Counted from the stretch's first letter, positions 1 through 5,567 are shown. The stretch: 9,374 nt of DNA from JAPUDQ01 sp964535835 (GCA_964535835.1 CAZHUZ010000026.1:1-9374); one strand, 5' to 3'. Notes: generated by a model from the sequence alone, not told the origin. A program made the numbers and translations.

Positions 1-1652
1 TAGTAAAACCACGCACGGACCTGGCCGATATATTCGACGATAAAATCACCTGGGAAATTCGCTTCGAATTTTTCTTTGTTTTCAAACGGATAGTGAAATT
101 GCGCAAATGGCATTGACCCTGCCTCAAACCAGCTATCCATCACCTTGTCGGTACGTGTATACGTCTCACCATCAATTTCAAACGTGATGTCATCAACCCA
201 CGGACGATGGTAATCTTTGAGTTCCACTCCGCTGAGTTCTTTTAGCTCTGCGTAGCTCCCGATGACTTTTACTTTGCCACTTTCGCTCTTCCATACCGGC
301 ATCGCTGTCGCCCAGAAGCGATCACGCGAAATATTCCAATCTGGCGCCTGCTCGACCGTCTTGGCAAAGCGACCGTTTTTTACGTGCGGCGGGAACCAGT
401 TAATCGGCTCATTTTTCTCGAGCATCTTGGTGCGCTGACCGTCAATATCCATAAACCAGCTTGGGTGCGCGCGGTACATCAGCTTCGTCCCGCAACGATG
501 ACAATGCGGGTAGCTGTGGCGAATGTAATCGATCTTCCACACAACACCGCGCTCATGAAGTGTTTTGGCAATCGTCTTATTAATTTCCCAGACATTATCA
601 CCCTGCCATTCGCTCTCGGTAAAATTACCATTTTCGTCGATAGTATGTACGACCGGGATGTCGTTTTGTTTAGCAAGCTCAAAGTCTTCTTCACCATACG
701 CTGGTGCGAGGTGGACGATGCCGGTACCGTCTTCATGACTGACATATGGTGCCGCCCACACTTTGTGTGCATTTTTACCACGATTTACAAATAATGGCTC
801 GTACGATTTGCCGATGAGCTCTTTGCCCTTTAGCTCTCGCACGATTTCATACGCAAGCGGTTGGTGCTTTTCATCTTGCAGTACTTTGCCGAGCAGCTCT
901 TTTGCCAAGATAAATTGCTCATCACCAACTTTTACTTCGACATAATCCAACTTTTCATTGACGGCAACTGCCGTATTAGCAGGCAGTGTCCATGGTGTAG
1001 TCGTCCATGCTAGCAGCGTTGAACCATCTTCAAGCTTAAACTTCACATAGACGCTTGGGTCAGTCACGTCTTGGTAGGCACCGGCATCCATGGTGACTTC
1101 AGCCTTACTAAGCGGCGTCGCATCGAGCGTACAGTACATCAATACTTTTTCGCCTTCAAAGATTTTGCCCTTTTCGTATAACGTTTTAAATGCCCACCAA
1201 ATACTTTCCATATAGTCACGATCCATGGTTTTGTAGGCACCACGAAAGTCCACCCAACGACCAATCCGATCCACAACGTTTTCCCACTCGCTACTGGTTT
1301 GCACCATGTTTTCACGACAGGCGATGATGTATTTCTCGATACCATACTCGATGACTTCTTCGCGTGATTTGATACCGAGTTTTTTCTCGGTGTAGCGCTC
1401 GGCTGGCAGCCCATGGCAATCCCAGCCCCAGACACGCTCAACGCGTTTGCCTTTCATCGTTTGATAACGCGGAATCGCATCTTTGACGATGGAGCTGAGA
1501 AGCGTACCATGATGCGGAACGCCAGAAATAAACGGCGGCCCATCGTAAAACACATATGAGTTATCTTTTGATCGATTCTCCACTGATTTTTCAAACGTTT
1601 TGTCTTGCTTCCACTTCTGCACCCAATCTTTTTCGTACTCTAGTGCCCGTCG
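1..1652 (-). CDS. ileS: Isoleucyl-tRNA synthetase, type 2-like, partial at both ends
   Basis: Cytoplasmic class I synthetase that charges tRNA-Ile and edits mischarged valine. The 550 visible codons run from RRALEYEKDW just below the gap to YIGQVRAWFY at the window edge. The start codon and about 20 residues fall in the gap, and the C-terminal half, including KMSKS, lies outside. Visible in order are the Rossmann start FYDGPPFISGVPHHGT (about 1503-1550), GWDCHGLP, the CP1 editing signature TTTPWTLP (981-1004), the editing motif GTGIVHLAPAYGEEDF (about 682-729), a CHRCG zinc-type pair, and VMDSWFEAGSMP. The block order and wording follow the eukaryotic/type 2 IleRS family, whose members are often naturally mupirocin-tolerant (family knowledge, not shown here). 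The HIGH signature reads HHGT, with Thr replacing the last His. Expression is probably controlled by the T-box leader upstream. Identity is secure; the exact start is unknown. Confidence 0.97.
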
Positions 1653-1752
1653 NNNNNNNNNNNNNNNNNNNNNNNNNNNNNNNNNNNNNNNNNNNNNNNN
1701 NNNNNNNNNNNNNNNNNNNNNNNNNNNNNNNNNNNNNNNNNNNNNNNNNNNN
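1653..1752. other. Assembly gap (100 N) hiding the ileS start
   Basis: Exactly 100 N, the conventional placeholder for a gap of unknown size. Reading frames across it carry no information. It hides the 3' half of the T-box antiterminator or antisequestrator, the ileS ribosome binding site, the start codon and roughly 20 N-terminal residues. Confidence 0.98.
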
Positions 1753-1884
1753 GGAGGTACCATCCAGTTTCTAAAAAGAGATTCTTTTTAGCGCTCATTT
1801 GTTCGGTCTGTCGTGCCGATACCGACGGGGTCTAGTTTCCTAAAGATTTCTTCCCGTAGCTCGTGATTGATAGTCACTCAAACG
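1753..1884 (-). promoter_or_regulatory. T-box riboswitch leader of ileS (ultrashort Stem I)
   Basis: This leader should sense uncharged tRNA-Ile and raise ileS expression. Read 5' to 3' on the minus strand it shows: Stem I, GUGA/UCAC (1874-1877 with 1863-1866), closing a 7-base loop CUAUCAA in which AUC (1871-1869) matches an isoleucine codon and is followed by A; a Stem II-like helix ACGGG/CCCGU (1853-1857 with 1825-1829), with an inner UUUAG/CUAGA stem capped by GAAA; a GC-rich stretch (1802-1826) with alternative UCGGU/ACCGA and GUCG/CGAC pairings where a IIA/B pseudoknot would sit; a perfect 9-bp Stem III (CUAAAAAGA/UCUUUUUAG, 1783-1791 with 1771-1779); then the T-box GGAUGGUACC (1765-1756), containing UGGN to pair with the tRNA NCCA end. 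The distal Stem I loops of long T-boxes are missing, as in actinobacterial ultrashort translational ileS T-boxes. The 3' half of the antiterminator lies in the gap. Confidence 0.85.
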
Positions 1885-1893
1885 CCTATCTCT

Positions 1894-1899
1894 ACTATA
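1894..1899 (-). promoter_or_regulatory. Candidate -10 box for ileS
   Basis: The minus strand reads TATAGT here, five of six bases of the consensus. The initiation point would be near 1887, just before Stem I of the T-box leader, which fits an ultrashort leader. No good -35 lies at 16-18 bases; the best hexamer is TTTATT. Confidence 0.4.
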
Positions 1900-1950
1900 C
1901 TCTATCTGTTGTACAAAATAAACATACCTTGTCATTACATAATTAGATAG

Positions 1951-1983
1951 TCTATTTCTCCGAATTTACTTCGGAAAAATAGA
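1951..1983. repeat. 14-bp inverted repeat in the DoxX-ileS spacer
   Basis: Arms 1951-1964 and 1970-1983 pair over 14 bp with one G-U wobble and a 5-base loop. There is no convincing run of T after it on either strand, so it is not a classic intrinsic terminator. It lies upstream of the presumed ileS promoter and may be the end of the preceding transcript or a protein site. Function unknown. Confidence 0.6.
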
Positions 1984-2003
1984 TCTAGTATCCGGGGGTA
2001 ATC

Positions 2004-2021
2004 ATCCACCAATCGGCGGAT
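2004..2021. repeat. 7-bp hairpin adjoining the DoxX terminator
   Basis: Arms 2004-2010 and 2015-2021 pair over 7 bp (one G-U on the minus-strand RNA) with a 4-base loop. On the minus strand its loop is GAUU, the exact complement of the AAUC loop of the next hairpin at 2021-2050. The two hairpins touch at base 2021. Confidence 0.5.
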
Positions 2022-2050
2022 TAAAGAGGGGGCGATTGCCCCCTCTTTAA
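2021..2050 (-). terminator. Strong hairpin terminator after the DoxX operon
   Basis: A perfect 13-bp inverted repeat (arms 2021-2033 and 2038-2050) with a 4-base loop and a GGGGGC core, 30 bases after the DoxX stop. The 3' arm ends in CUCUUUAA on either strand, so a T-tract is present but short. It probably ends the five-gene operon and insulates ileS. Confidence 0.75.
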
Positions 2051-2080
2051 GTAAGAGTGAGATTTATCGAGCTCGAAGCG

Positions 2081-2584
2081 CTACCATAACCACGGCTGTT
2101 TTTTGACGGCTTTTTTACTGAGCCACCAGTCGGTTAGGCTCCATTCACGACGTCCGAGTGCAATCACCCAGAGGACGAGTGCATACACGATGTGATCGTC
2201 AATAACAGGGTTATTCTCAAGTGGTACTTCGGCTGCCCACATGAGGTACAGCAAGATCGAGCCCGTCACTGCAGCGATACGCAGACCGATGCCGAGGAGC
2301 AATGCGACACCGATACCGAACAGACCAAGCATAAACAGCCAGTCAACCCAAGGTTGACCTGCGAGAGATGCAAATAGGTCCTTTAGTGGACTGTTTTCGT
2401 TGACACCAAATTTCAAAAATCCCGCGGTTGGTGATGCGCCAGCTACCCATGCTTTGTCAGCTGCTGTCGCGATACCAAAACCAAATGTTTTGTCTAAAAA
2501 TGCCCACAGAAACACAAACCCCAGTGCAATGCGCGTCAAAGCAAGCGCTTGCCACGCATGCTTGTATGGAACTGATTTTGCCAT
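2081..2584 (-). CDS. DoxX-family membrane protein
   Basis: A 167-residue membrane protein of the DoxX family, which includes the small subunit of thiosulfate:quinone oxidoreductase and many uncharacterised quinone- or thiol-linked proteins. The N-terminal pattern ALTRIALGFVFLWAFLDKTFGFG is typical, followed by WVAGASPTAGF. Three further hydrophobic spans lie at about residues 80-105, 108-118 and 130-143, and the tail (KKAVKKQPWLW) is basic. The ATG at 2584 is preceded by the strong ribosome binding site GGGAGGG eight bases upstream. The gene follows DUF1295 after a 61-base spacer with an inverted repeat and a weak promoter-like sequence, so it is probably the last operon gene but may have extra control. 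The substrate cannot be told from sequence, and no large TQO subunit lies nearby. Family is secure; function is open. Confidence 0.9.
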   Translation of the reverse strand: MAKSVPYKHAWQALALTRIALGFVFLWAFLDKTFGFGIATAADKAWVAGASPTAGFLKFGVNENSPLKDLFASLAGQPWVDWLFMLGLFGIGVALLLGIGLRIAAVTGSILLYLMWAAEVPLENNPVIDDHIVYALVLWVIALGRREWSLTDWWLSKKAVKKQPWLW

Positions 2585-2614
2585 TATTGTAACCCTCCCT
2601 TGTCTTCTTAGTCA

Positions 2615-2635
2615 TAAGCATACTCCCTATGCTTA
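2615..2635. repeat. Perfect 8-bp inverted repeat before the DoxX gene
   Basis: TAAGCATA (2615-2622), CTCCC, TATGCTTA (2628-2635). On the minus strand it sits within a weak promoter-like sequence (TTGCAA, 17 bases, TATGCT), so its right arm overlaps the presumed -10. It could be an operator or an RNA stem separating DUF1295 from DoxX expression. There is no T-run, so it is not a terminator. Confidence 0.5.
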
Positions 2636-2645
2636 CAATTTGCAA

Positions 2646-3515
2646 TTACGAGCGAGGAGGAAACGGTATCAACACATTTGTGCGGCGCTTGTATGCTTGC
2701 CAACCATCACGTTTGGCGGCTTGTTTCTCGGATGGGGGAATACCTGATACGTAGATAATCAGATAGCTTAGTAAAGCAGGTCCGATAACTCCCACCCAGC
2801 CAAATTGCGTCCCAAAACATATCATACTAATCCCCCACCATAGCACTATCTCACCAAAATAGTTTGGATGCCTCGAATAGCGCCACAGACCGGTTTGTAT
2901 AATCTGATTTTTATTTGCAGTATTTTTACTAAACTGAGCGAGTTGATAATCTGCTGCGATCTCAAAAACGAAGCCCACACACCACATGATAAAGCCAATG
3001 ATCGTCGCGACATTCCACCCAGCATGACCAAGTAAATTTATATGGATGACCGGAATCATCACGATAAGTGCCAGTACTGCCTGTACAATATAGATACGCC
3101 AAAATATTTGTGTATCGACATCGCCTTTCCAGCCTTTTCGAAGCTCGATATAACGAGCGTCCTCGCTACTTCGCCGGACAAATCGTTGTCCGATATGGAT
3201 ACTGAGGCGAAGTCCCCAAATGATCACCATCAGTGTAACAAGCAGCTGGATATCCAACTCGAACATACGTCCGTGCTGCATGAGATAGCTAGCAATAGCG
3301 ATAACGATAAAGACCCATCCCCACGCCACATCAATCACATCAAACCGCCTCAAACGCTGCGCAACCGAAAACACGCCTGCCATAAACACCATCGCAACCG
3401 CACCGATCAGCGCAAATCGTGGCATAACATCCCAAAATATACCGTGCGAGATATGCGTCCAAAGTGTCGCGATCACATAGACCAGAAGTGCTAAACCGAT
3501 AATAGATCGTCTCAT
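2646..3515 (-). CDS. DUF1295 membrane protein (steroid 5-alpha-reductase/ICMT-like)
   Basis: A 289-residue polytopic membrane protein with about seven hydrophobic spans. The C-terminal signature TGLWRYSRHPNYFGE (residues 208-222) and the tail from SGIPPSEKQAAKRDGW to IPFPP are the hallmark of DUF1295, in the superfamily of steroid 5-alpha-reductases and isoprenylcysteine methyltransferases. FDVIDVAWGW (58-67) matches the conserved N-terminal block. Family members reduce or methylate lipidic substrates with NADPH or SAM; the substrate here is unknown. The chosen ATG at 3515 overlaps the DUF2177 stop in an ATGA junction, implying translational coupling. An upstream extension to 3572 is possible in frame but runs wholly inside the DUF2177 gene and encodes a Cys-rich, atypical N-terminus. 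From memory, DUF1295 and DUF2177 genes also neighbour each other in proteobacterial lipid-modification clusters. Confidence 0.9.
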   Translation of the reverse strand: MRRSIIGLALLVYVIATLWTHISHGIFWDVMPRFALIGAVAMVFMAGVFSVAQRLRRFDVIDVAWGWVFIVIAIASYLMQHGRMFELDIQLLVTLMVIIWGLRLSIHIGQRFVRRSSEDARYIELRKGWKGDVDTQIFWRIYIVQAVLALIVMIPVIHINLLGHAGWNVATIIGFIMWCVGFVFEIAADYQLAQFSKNTANKNQIIQTGLWRYSRHPNYFGEIVLWWGISMICFGTQFGWVGVIGPALLSYLIIYVSGIPPSEKQAAKRDGWQAYKRRTNVLIPFPPRS

Positions 3516-3907
3516 CGGTGCAGCGCCAAATAGGTTAGTCCTGCAACTGCTGCAGTCAGGACGGCACCCCACAGCAGGTCAACAATCACCAGCTTGGTCG
3601 ACCAACCTTTGAGCGTTGCGAGATTGGTCAGATCATAGGTCGCATAGGCGACAAACCCAAACAGCGCGCCGTAGCCGACAGCATGCTGCCATGATCCTTT
3701 CTCAAGTGCAGGTGTAACCACATACGCGACTATCCCAATCACGTAGATGACATAAAATAAAACTGCCGCGGTCATATTTGGCTTTTCGAGCAAAAGCGGT
3801 CCTATTTGGCTCTTGTAAAATTTGTTGGCGATCACACTGAGCCACAGCGCATCAATAACCCCCATAATACCGCCAGCTACAATCAATCGGATGAAAAAAT
3901 CTTGCAT
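3512..3907 (-). CDS. DUF2177 membrane protein
   Basis: A 131-residue predicted membrane protein with four hydrophobic spans. It carries the blocks usual for DUF2177: IDALWLSVIANKFY near the N-terminus, the central YVIGIVAYVVTPALEKGSW, then GALFGFVAYATYDLTNLATLKGW, and VIVDLLWG near the end. No biochemical activity is firmly assigned to the family. The ATG at 3907 is 11 bases after the VKOR stop, and AGGAG/GAGAGG overlapping that stop serves as the ribosome binding site. A GTG two codons earlier is also possible. The stop overlaps the DUF1295 start (ATGA). The conserved acidic and aromatic residues in YATYDLTNLAT suggest a polar site in the membrane, but this is inference. Confidence 0.88.
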   Translation of the reverse strand: MQDFFIRLIVAGGIMGVIDALWLSVIANKFYKSQIGPLLLEKPNMTAAVLFYVIYVIGIVAYVVTPALEKGSWQHAVGYGALFGFVAYATYDLTNLATLKGWSTKLVIVDLLWGAVLTAAVAGLTYLALHR

Positions 3908-3918
3908 ATACACCTCTC

Positions 3919-4551
3919 CTAGGCAAACAGCGCTTTGCCGTATTTTATGATAATCGCTGCGACAAGACCGAATACAATAGTAAACAGTATCAGCTTGTCA
4001 TAATCTCGATCGATAAACGCCTTGGCTTTGGCTGATTGTTTTTTAGATAGATAGAGATTGCCCTCACGTATGTTGTAGCGCGTGATCGCAAACCAGACAA
4101 ATGTCGTCGTCGCCGTGACGAGCAAACACCACGGGCATAGCGCACCGATGATAAAGTAGCTCGTATAAAACAGATAGAGCGCAAAGATCAGCCCAAGCGT
4201 ATAACAGACCTGCGCCACAAACATAAATCGTCGTGGAAATTTCACGCCAGCAAGACCAGCAATCGCCACTGTGATCACGATAGGTTCGGCGATGAGGCCA
4301 AGAAAACTATTTGGAAAGCCAAAGAGATGGGCGCTGGGATGCAGGCCAACTGTCGCACAGTTGAGCACGATATTGATACTACAGCTCAAAATTGCGTTCG
4401 GATTGCGCGCGAGCTCAATCGCCTCAACGCTGAGAACAAATGACGCTATGAGACTTGCAATCGCCCCGATGAGCATGCTAGTAAAGATCCAACGATCATC
4501 ACGTAGTTTCTTTTCTTCGTGAGTAAAAAAATCTTTGATACTACTGAGCAT
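3919..4551 (-). CDS. VKOR-family thiol:quinone oxidoreductase
   Basis: A 210-residue membrane enzyme of the vitamin K epoxide reductase family, which in bacteria replaces DsbB by passing electrons from a thioredoxin-fold oxidase to quinone. All catalytic cysteines are present: the loop pair C57 and C65 (C-x7-C, as in human VKOR C43/C51) and the active-site CPWC at C139-C142, followed by a hydrophobic helix. GFPNSFLGL (78-86) is the conserved Ser/Asn block. A C-terminal membrane span is followed by a short basic tail; no fused thioredoxin domain follows. The ATG at 4551 overlaps the last 11 bases of the thioredoxin-like gene, with AGGUG seven bases upstream. A longer in-frame reading to 4698 lies inside the upstream gene and looks non-coding. 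The DsbA-like partner is not in this window. A quinone source in a reduced-genome bacterium would be notable. Confidence 0.94.
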   Translation of the reverse strand: MLSSIKDFFTHEEKKLRDDRWIFTSMLIGAIASLIASFVLSVEAIELARNPNAILSCSINIVLNCATVGLHPSAHLFGFPNSFLGLIAEPIVITVAIAGLAGVKFPRRFMFVAQVCYTLGLIFALYLFYTSYFIIGALCPWCLLVTATTTFVWFAITRYNIREGNLYLSKKQSAKAKAFIDRDYDKLILFTIVFGLVAAIIIKYGKALFA

Positions 4552-4801
4552 AATAGGACACCTCCGATATCGTCGGCAGTGGTCGCCCTCGCCATAGATT
4601 TTGCAACTGTCCATTGTCATCGAGAGCCACGATCGAAGGATATTCGACGATGTCATAGGTTCGACACGTCGCTGCACCATCACGCGTGTCTGGATCAACC
4701 GTCTCTAGTGTCCTCCCTGTTTGACGAGTAAAATCACCGAGCCATGTCATGACATCACGCGCATGATCACTCTCCATCTTAAATACTACAAATGTTTTCA
4801 T
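4541..4801 (-). CDS. Small thioredoxin-fold protein lacking CXXC
   Basis: An 86-residue soluble protein with a thioredoxin-like layout: strand MKTFVVFKM, helix SDHARDVMTWLGDFTRQTG, strand LETVDPDTRDG, helix with TCRTYDIVE, the cis-proline block YPSIVALDDNG (54-64), a final strand QNLWRG and a short C-terminal helix ending VSYYAQ. ESDHAR stands where CXXC should be, and the only cysteine is C46, so ordinary disulfide chemistry is not expected. It opens the operon and overlaps VKOR by 11 bases. The start at 4801 gives the cleanest fold, but in-frame ATGs at 4810 and 4822 exist. TGCTACAAT, an extended -10 box, ends seven bases before the 4801 ATG, so the mRNA may be leaderless. Possible roles are a binding subunit or chaperone for VKOR; function is unproven. 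Confidence 0.82.
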   Translation of the reverse strand: MKTFVVFKMESDHARDVMTWLGDFTRQTGRTLETVDPDTRDGAATCRTYDIVEYPSIVALDDNGQLQNLWRGRPLPTISEVSYYAQ

Positions 4802-4806
4802 ACTTC

Positions 4807-4818
4807 TCATTGTAGCAA
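4807..4818 (-). promoter_or_regulatory. Extended -10 promoter at the thioredoxin-VKOR operon start
   Basis: The minus strand reads TTTGCTACAATG: TGC followed by TACAAT, an extended -10 box with five of six consensus bases. Transcription would begin about seven bases downstream, at or next to the ATG at 4801, predicting a leaderless mRNA. No good -35 is visible. A perfect TTGACA exists at 4862-4867 but has only a poor -10 (TATTTC, 15 bases away). Confidence 0.4.
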
Positions 4819-4827
4819 ACATGAAAA

Positions 4828-4909
4828 GAGTCCGCTCTGAGAAATATCCCAGAGTCTGAAATGTCAATGTGATGACAAATCATAGGGCATCTTCTCATTT
4901 AGCGGACTC
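4828..4909 (-). promoter_or_regulatory. Structured element B: long-range stem with U-run before the VKOR operon
   Basis: On the minus strand GAGUCCGCU (4909-4901) pairs perfectly with AGCGGACUC (4836-4828), 9 bp around 64 bases, followed at once by UUUUCAUGUUU. Inside are a hairpin CUCUGGGA/UCUCAGAG (loop UAUU, 8 bp, one G-U) that partly overlaps the closing stem, and a 5-bp UGUCA/UGACA hairpin. The layout is that of an intrinsic terminator or attenuator with alternative inner folds. It may be a second terminator after the 5008-5382 gene or a leader for the operon. Confidence 0.45.
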
Positions 4910-4940
4910 ATGCATGGATGAGCCGATTGCAGTTATATCT

Positions 4941-4976
4941 AAAAGAAAACTGCTCTAAGGCCACATAGGTCTTAGA
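4941..4976 (-). terminator. Intrinsic terminator of the 5008-5382 gene
   Basis: On the minus strand UCUAAG/CUUAGA (4971-4976 with 4954-4959) form a 6-bp stem with a small inner CC/GG pair, followed by GCAG and the U-rich UUUUCUUUU (4949-4941). It lies about 30 bases after the stop codon at 5008. Confidence 0.6.
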
Positions 4977-5007
4977 TCGTGCTGTTTTGTAGTTGTGTGA
5001 CGGTAGC

Positions 5008-5382
5008 TCAGCGAATATACTTCAGTGTTACACCATCATTCATGATGTAAACCTTTGCATCGCCTCTAGATTGCAGCTGAGTAAGATGCACTCGATACCC
5101 ACTCGGGCACATCTCCCACGGATGAGAGATATCGATTGCAAGACTCGTCAGGATTTCTTCCTGATAGTTCTGCCAATACCAGTCAGCGACCGAAATCAGG
5201 AGTGATCGGCGCGCGTGAGCAATAGTAACTCTGGTATTTGGCAAATCAAGCAGCTTATTGACCATCTCGCGAGAGAATGCCAGATAGCTGTTTACCCAGA
5301 TGTAAGTGTTGCCATGCGAACATGCGTCCGGCCGTGGAGGCTGCACCCAGATCCGATAGGTCTTGCGTCTGCGTCTGGACAT
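5008..5382 (-). CDS. Hypothetical basic protein, unknown function
   Basis: A 124-residue protein I do not recognise. It begins MSRRRRKTYRIWVQPP, is rich in Arg and aromatics, lacks membrane spans and a signal peptide, and has two cysteines (in DACSHG and EMCPSG). A central alpha-helical stretch, FSREMVNKLLDLP then VTIAHARRSLLISVADWYWQNYQEEIL, is followed by a beta-like tail, RVHLTQL and KVYIMNDGVTLKYIR. The ATG at 5382 has GGAAGGTGG a few bases upstream. A GTG at 5433 in the same frame lies too near the predicted transcription start and lacks a ribosome binding site. The gene is monocistronic, with its own strong promoter, a 5' UTR hairpin and a terminator. The basic N-terminus suggests nucleic-acid or ribosome contact, but this is only a guess. 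Confidence 0.75.
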   Translation of the reverse strand: MSRRRRKTYRIWVQPPRPDACSHGNTYIWVNSYLAFSREMVNKLLDLPNTRVTIAHARRSLLISVADWYWQNYQEEILTSLAIDISHPWEMCPSGYRVHLTQLQSRGDAKVYIMNDGVTLKYIR

Positions 5383-5411
5383 CGCTGCCCACCTTCCATG
5401 CGCGAGGCGTG

Positions 5412-5430
5412 AGACGAAAGATCTCACTAT
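5412..5430 (-). promoter_or_regulatory. 5' UTR hairpin of the 5008-5382 gene
   Basis: On the minus strand GUGAGA and UCUCAC pair over 6 bp with a 7-base loop (UCUUUCG), between the -10 box and the ribosome binding site. It could stabilise the mRNA or tune translation. Confidence 0.35.
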
Positions 5431-5445
5431 CACTCGATAATTAGT

Positions 5446-5474
5446 ATTATATCATACTTTATTATTAAATGCAA
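5446..5474 (-). promoter_or_regulatory. Sigma-70-type promoter of the 5008-5382 gene
   Basis: A perfect TATAAT -10 (5446-5451) with a TTGCAT -35 (5469-5474) and 17-base spacing, in an AT-rich stretch on the minus strand. Transcription should start near 5439, giving a leader of about 55-60 bases. It lies downstream of structured element A, so that element is not in this gene's main transcript. Confidence 0.75.
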
Positions 5475-5493
5475 TACTATGCAGAAATGAAAT

Positions 5494-5567
5494 AGAGCCC
5501 GCTTACGTGAAACGAGCGGTGCAATGATACTGGTACCATCACTGCTCTATCTCACGATGAGGCTCTC
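5494..5567 (-). terminator. Structured element A: cloverleaf-like fold with terminator end
   Basis: It starts at the stop codon of the zinc-ribbon gene. On the minus strand AGAGCC/GGCUCU (6 bp) closes three arms: CUCA/UGAG (loop UCG), GCAGUGAU/AUCAUUGC (8 bp, one G-U, loop GGUACCAGU), and CCGCU-CGU/ACG-AGCGG (loop UUC, bulge UA). AUUUCAUUUC follows, a moderately U-rich tail. The simplest role is the terminator of the zinc-ribbon transcript, using the last arm. The 73-base, three-armed shape recalls a tRNA, but the T-loop sequence and other tRNA signatures are absent. Confidence 0.5.

Noticed and set aside
384..1441. Open frames in other phases inside ileS
   Set aside because: Shadows of the well-conserved IleRS frame.
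1753..1798. ileS start at the ATG at 1798 (peptide MSAKKNLFLETGWYL)
   Set aside because: No ribosome binding site, the peptide is unlike an IleRS N-terminus, and the bases form Stem III and the T-box sequence.
5494..5567. A tRNA gene on either strand
   Set aside because: There is no GGTTCGAATCC-like T-arm, no D-arm signature and no proper 7-bp acceptor stem.
5494..5567. A second T-box riboswitch before the 5008-5382 gene
   Set aside because: A Stem I would have to lie inside the zinc-ribbon coding sequence, the UGGUACC sits in a terminal loop and not a bulge, TGGTACCA is palindromic and so weak evidence, and the gene has its own promoter downstream.
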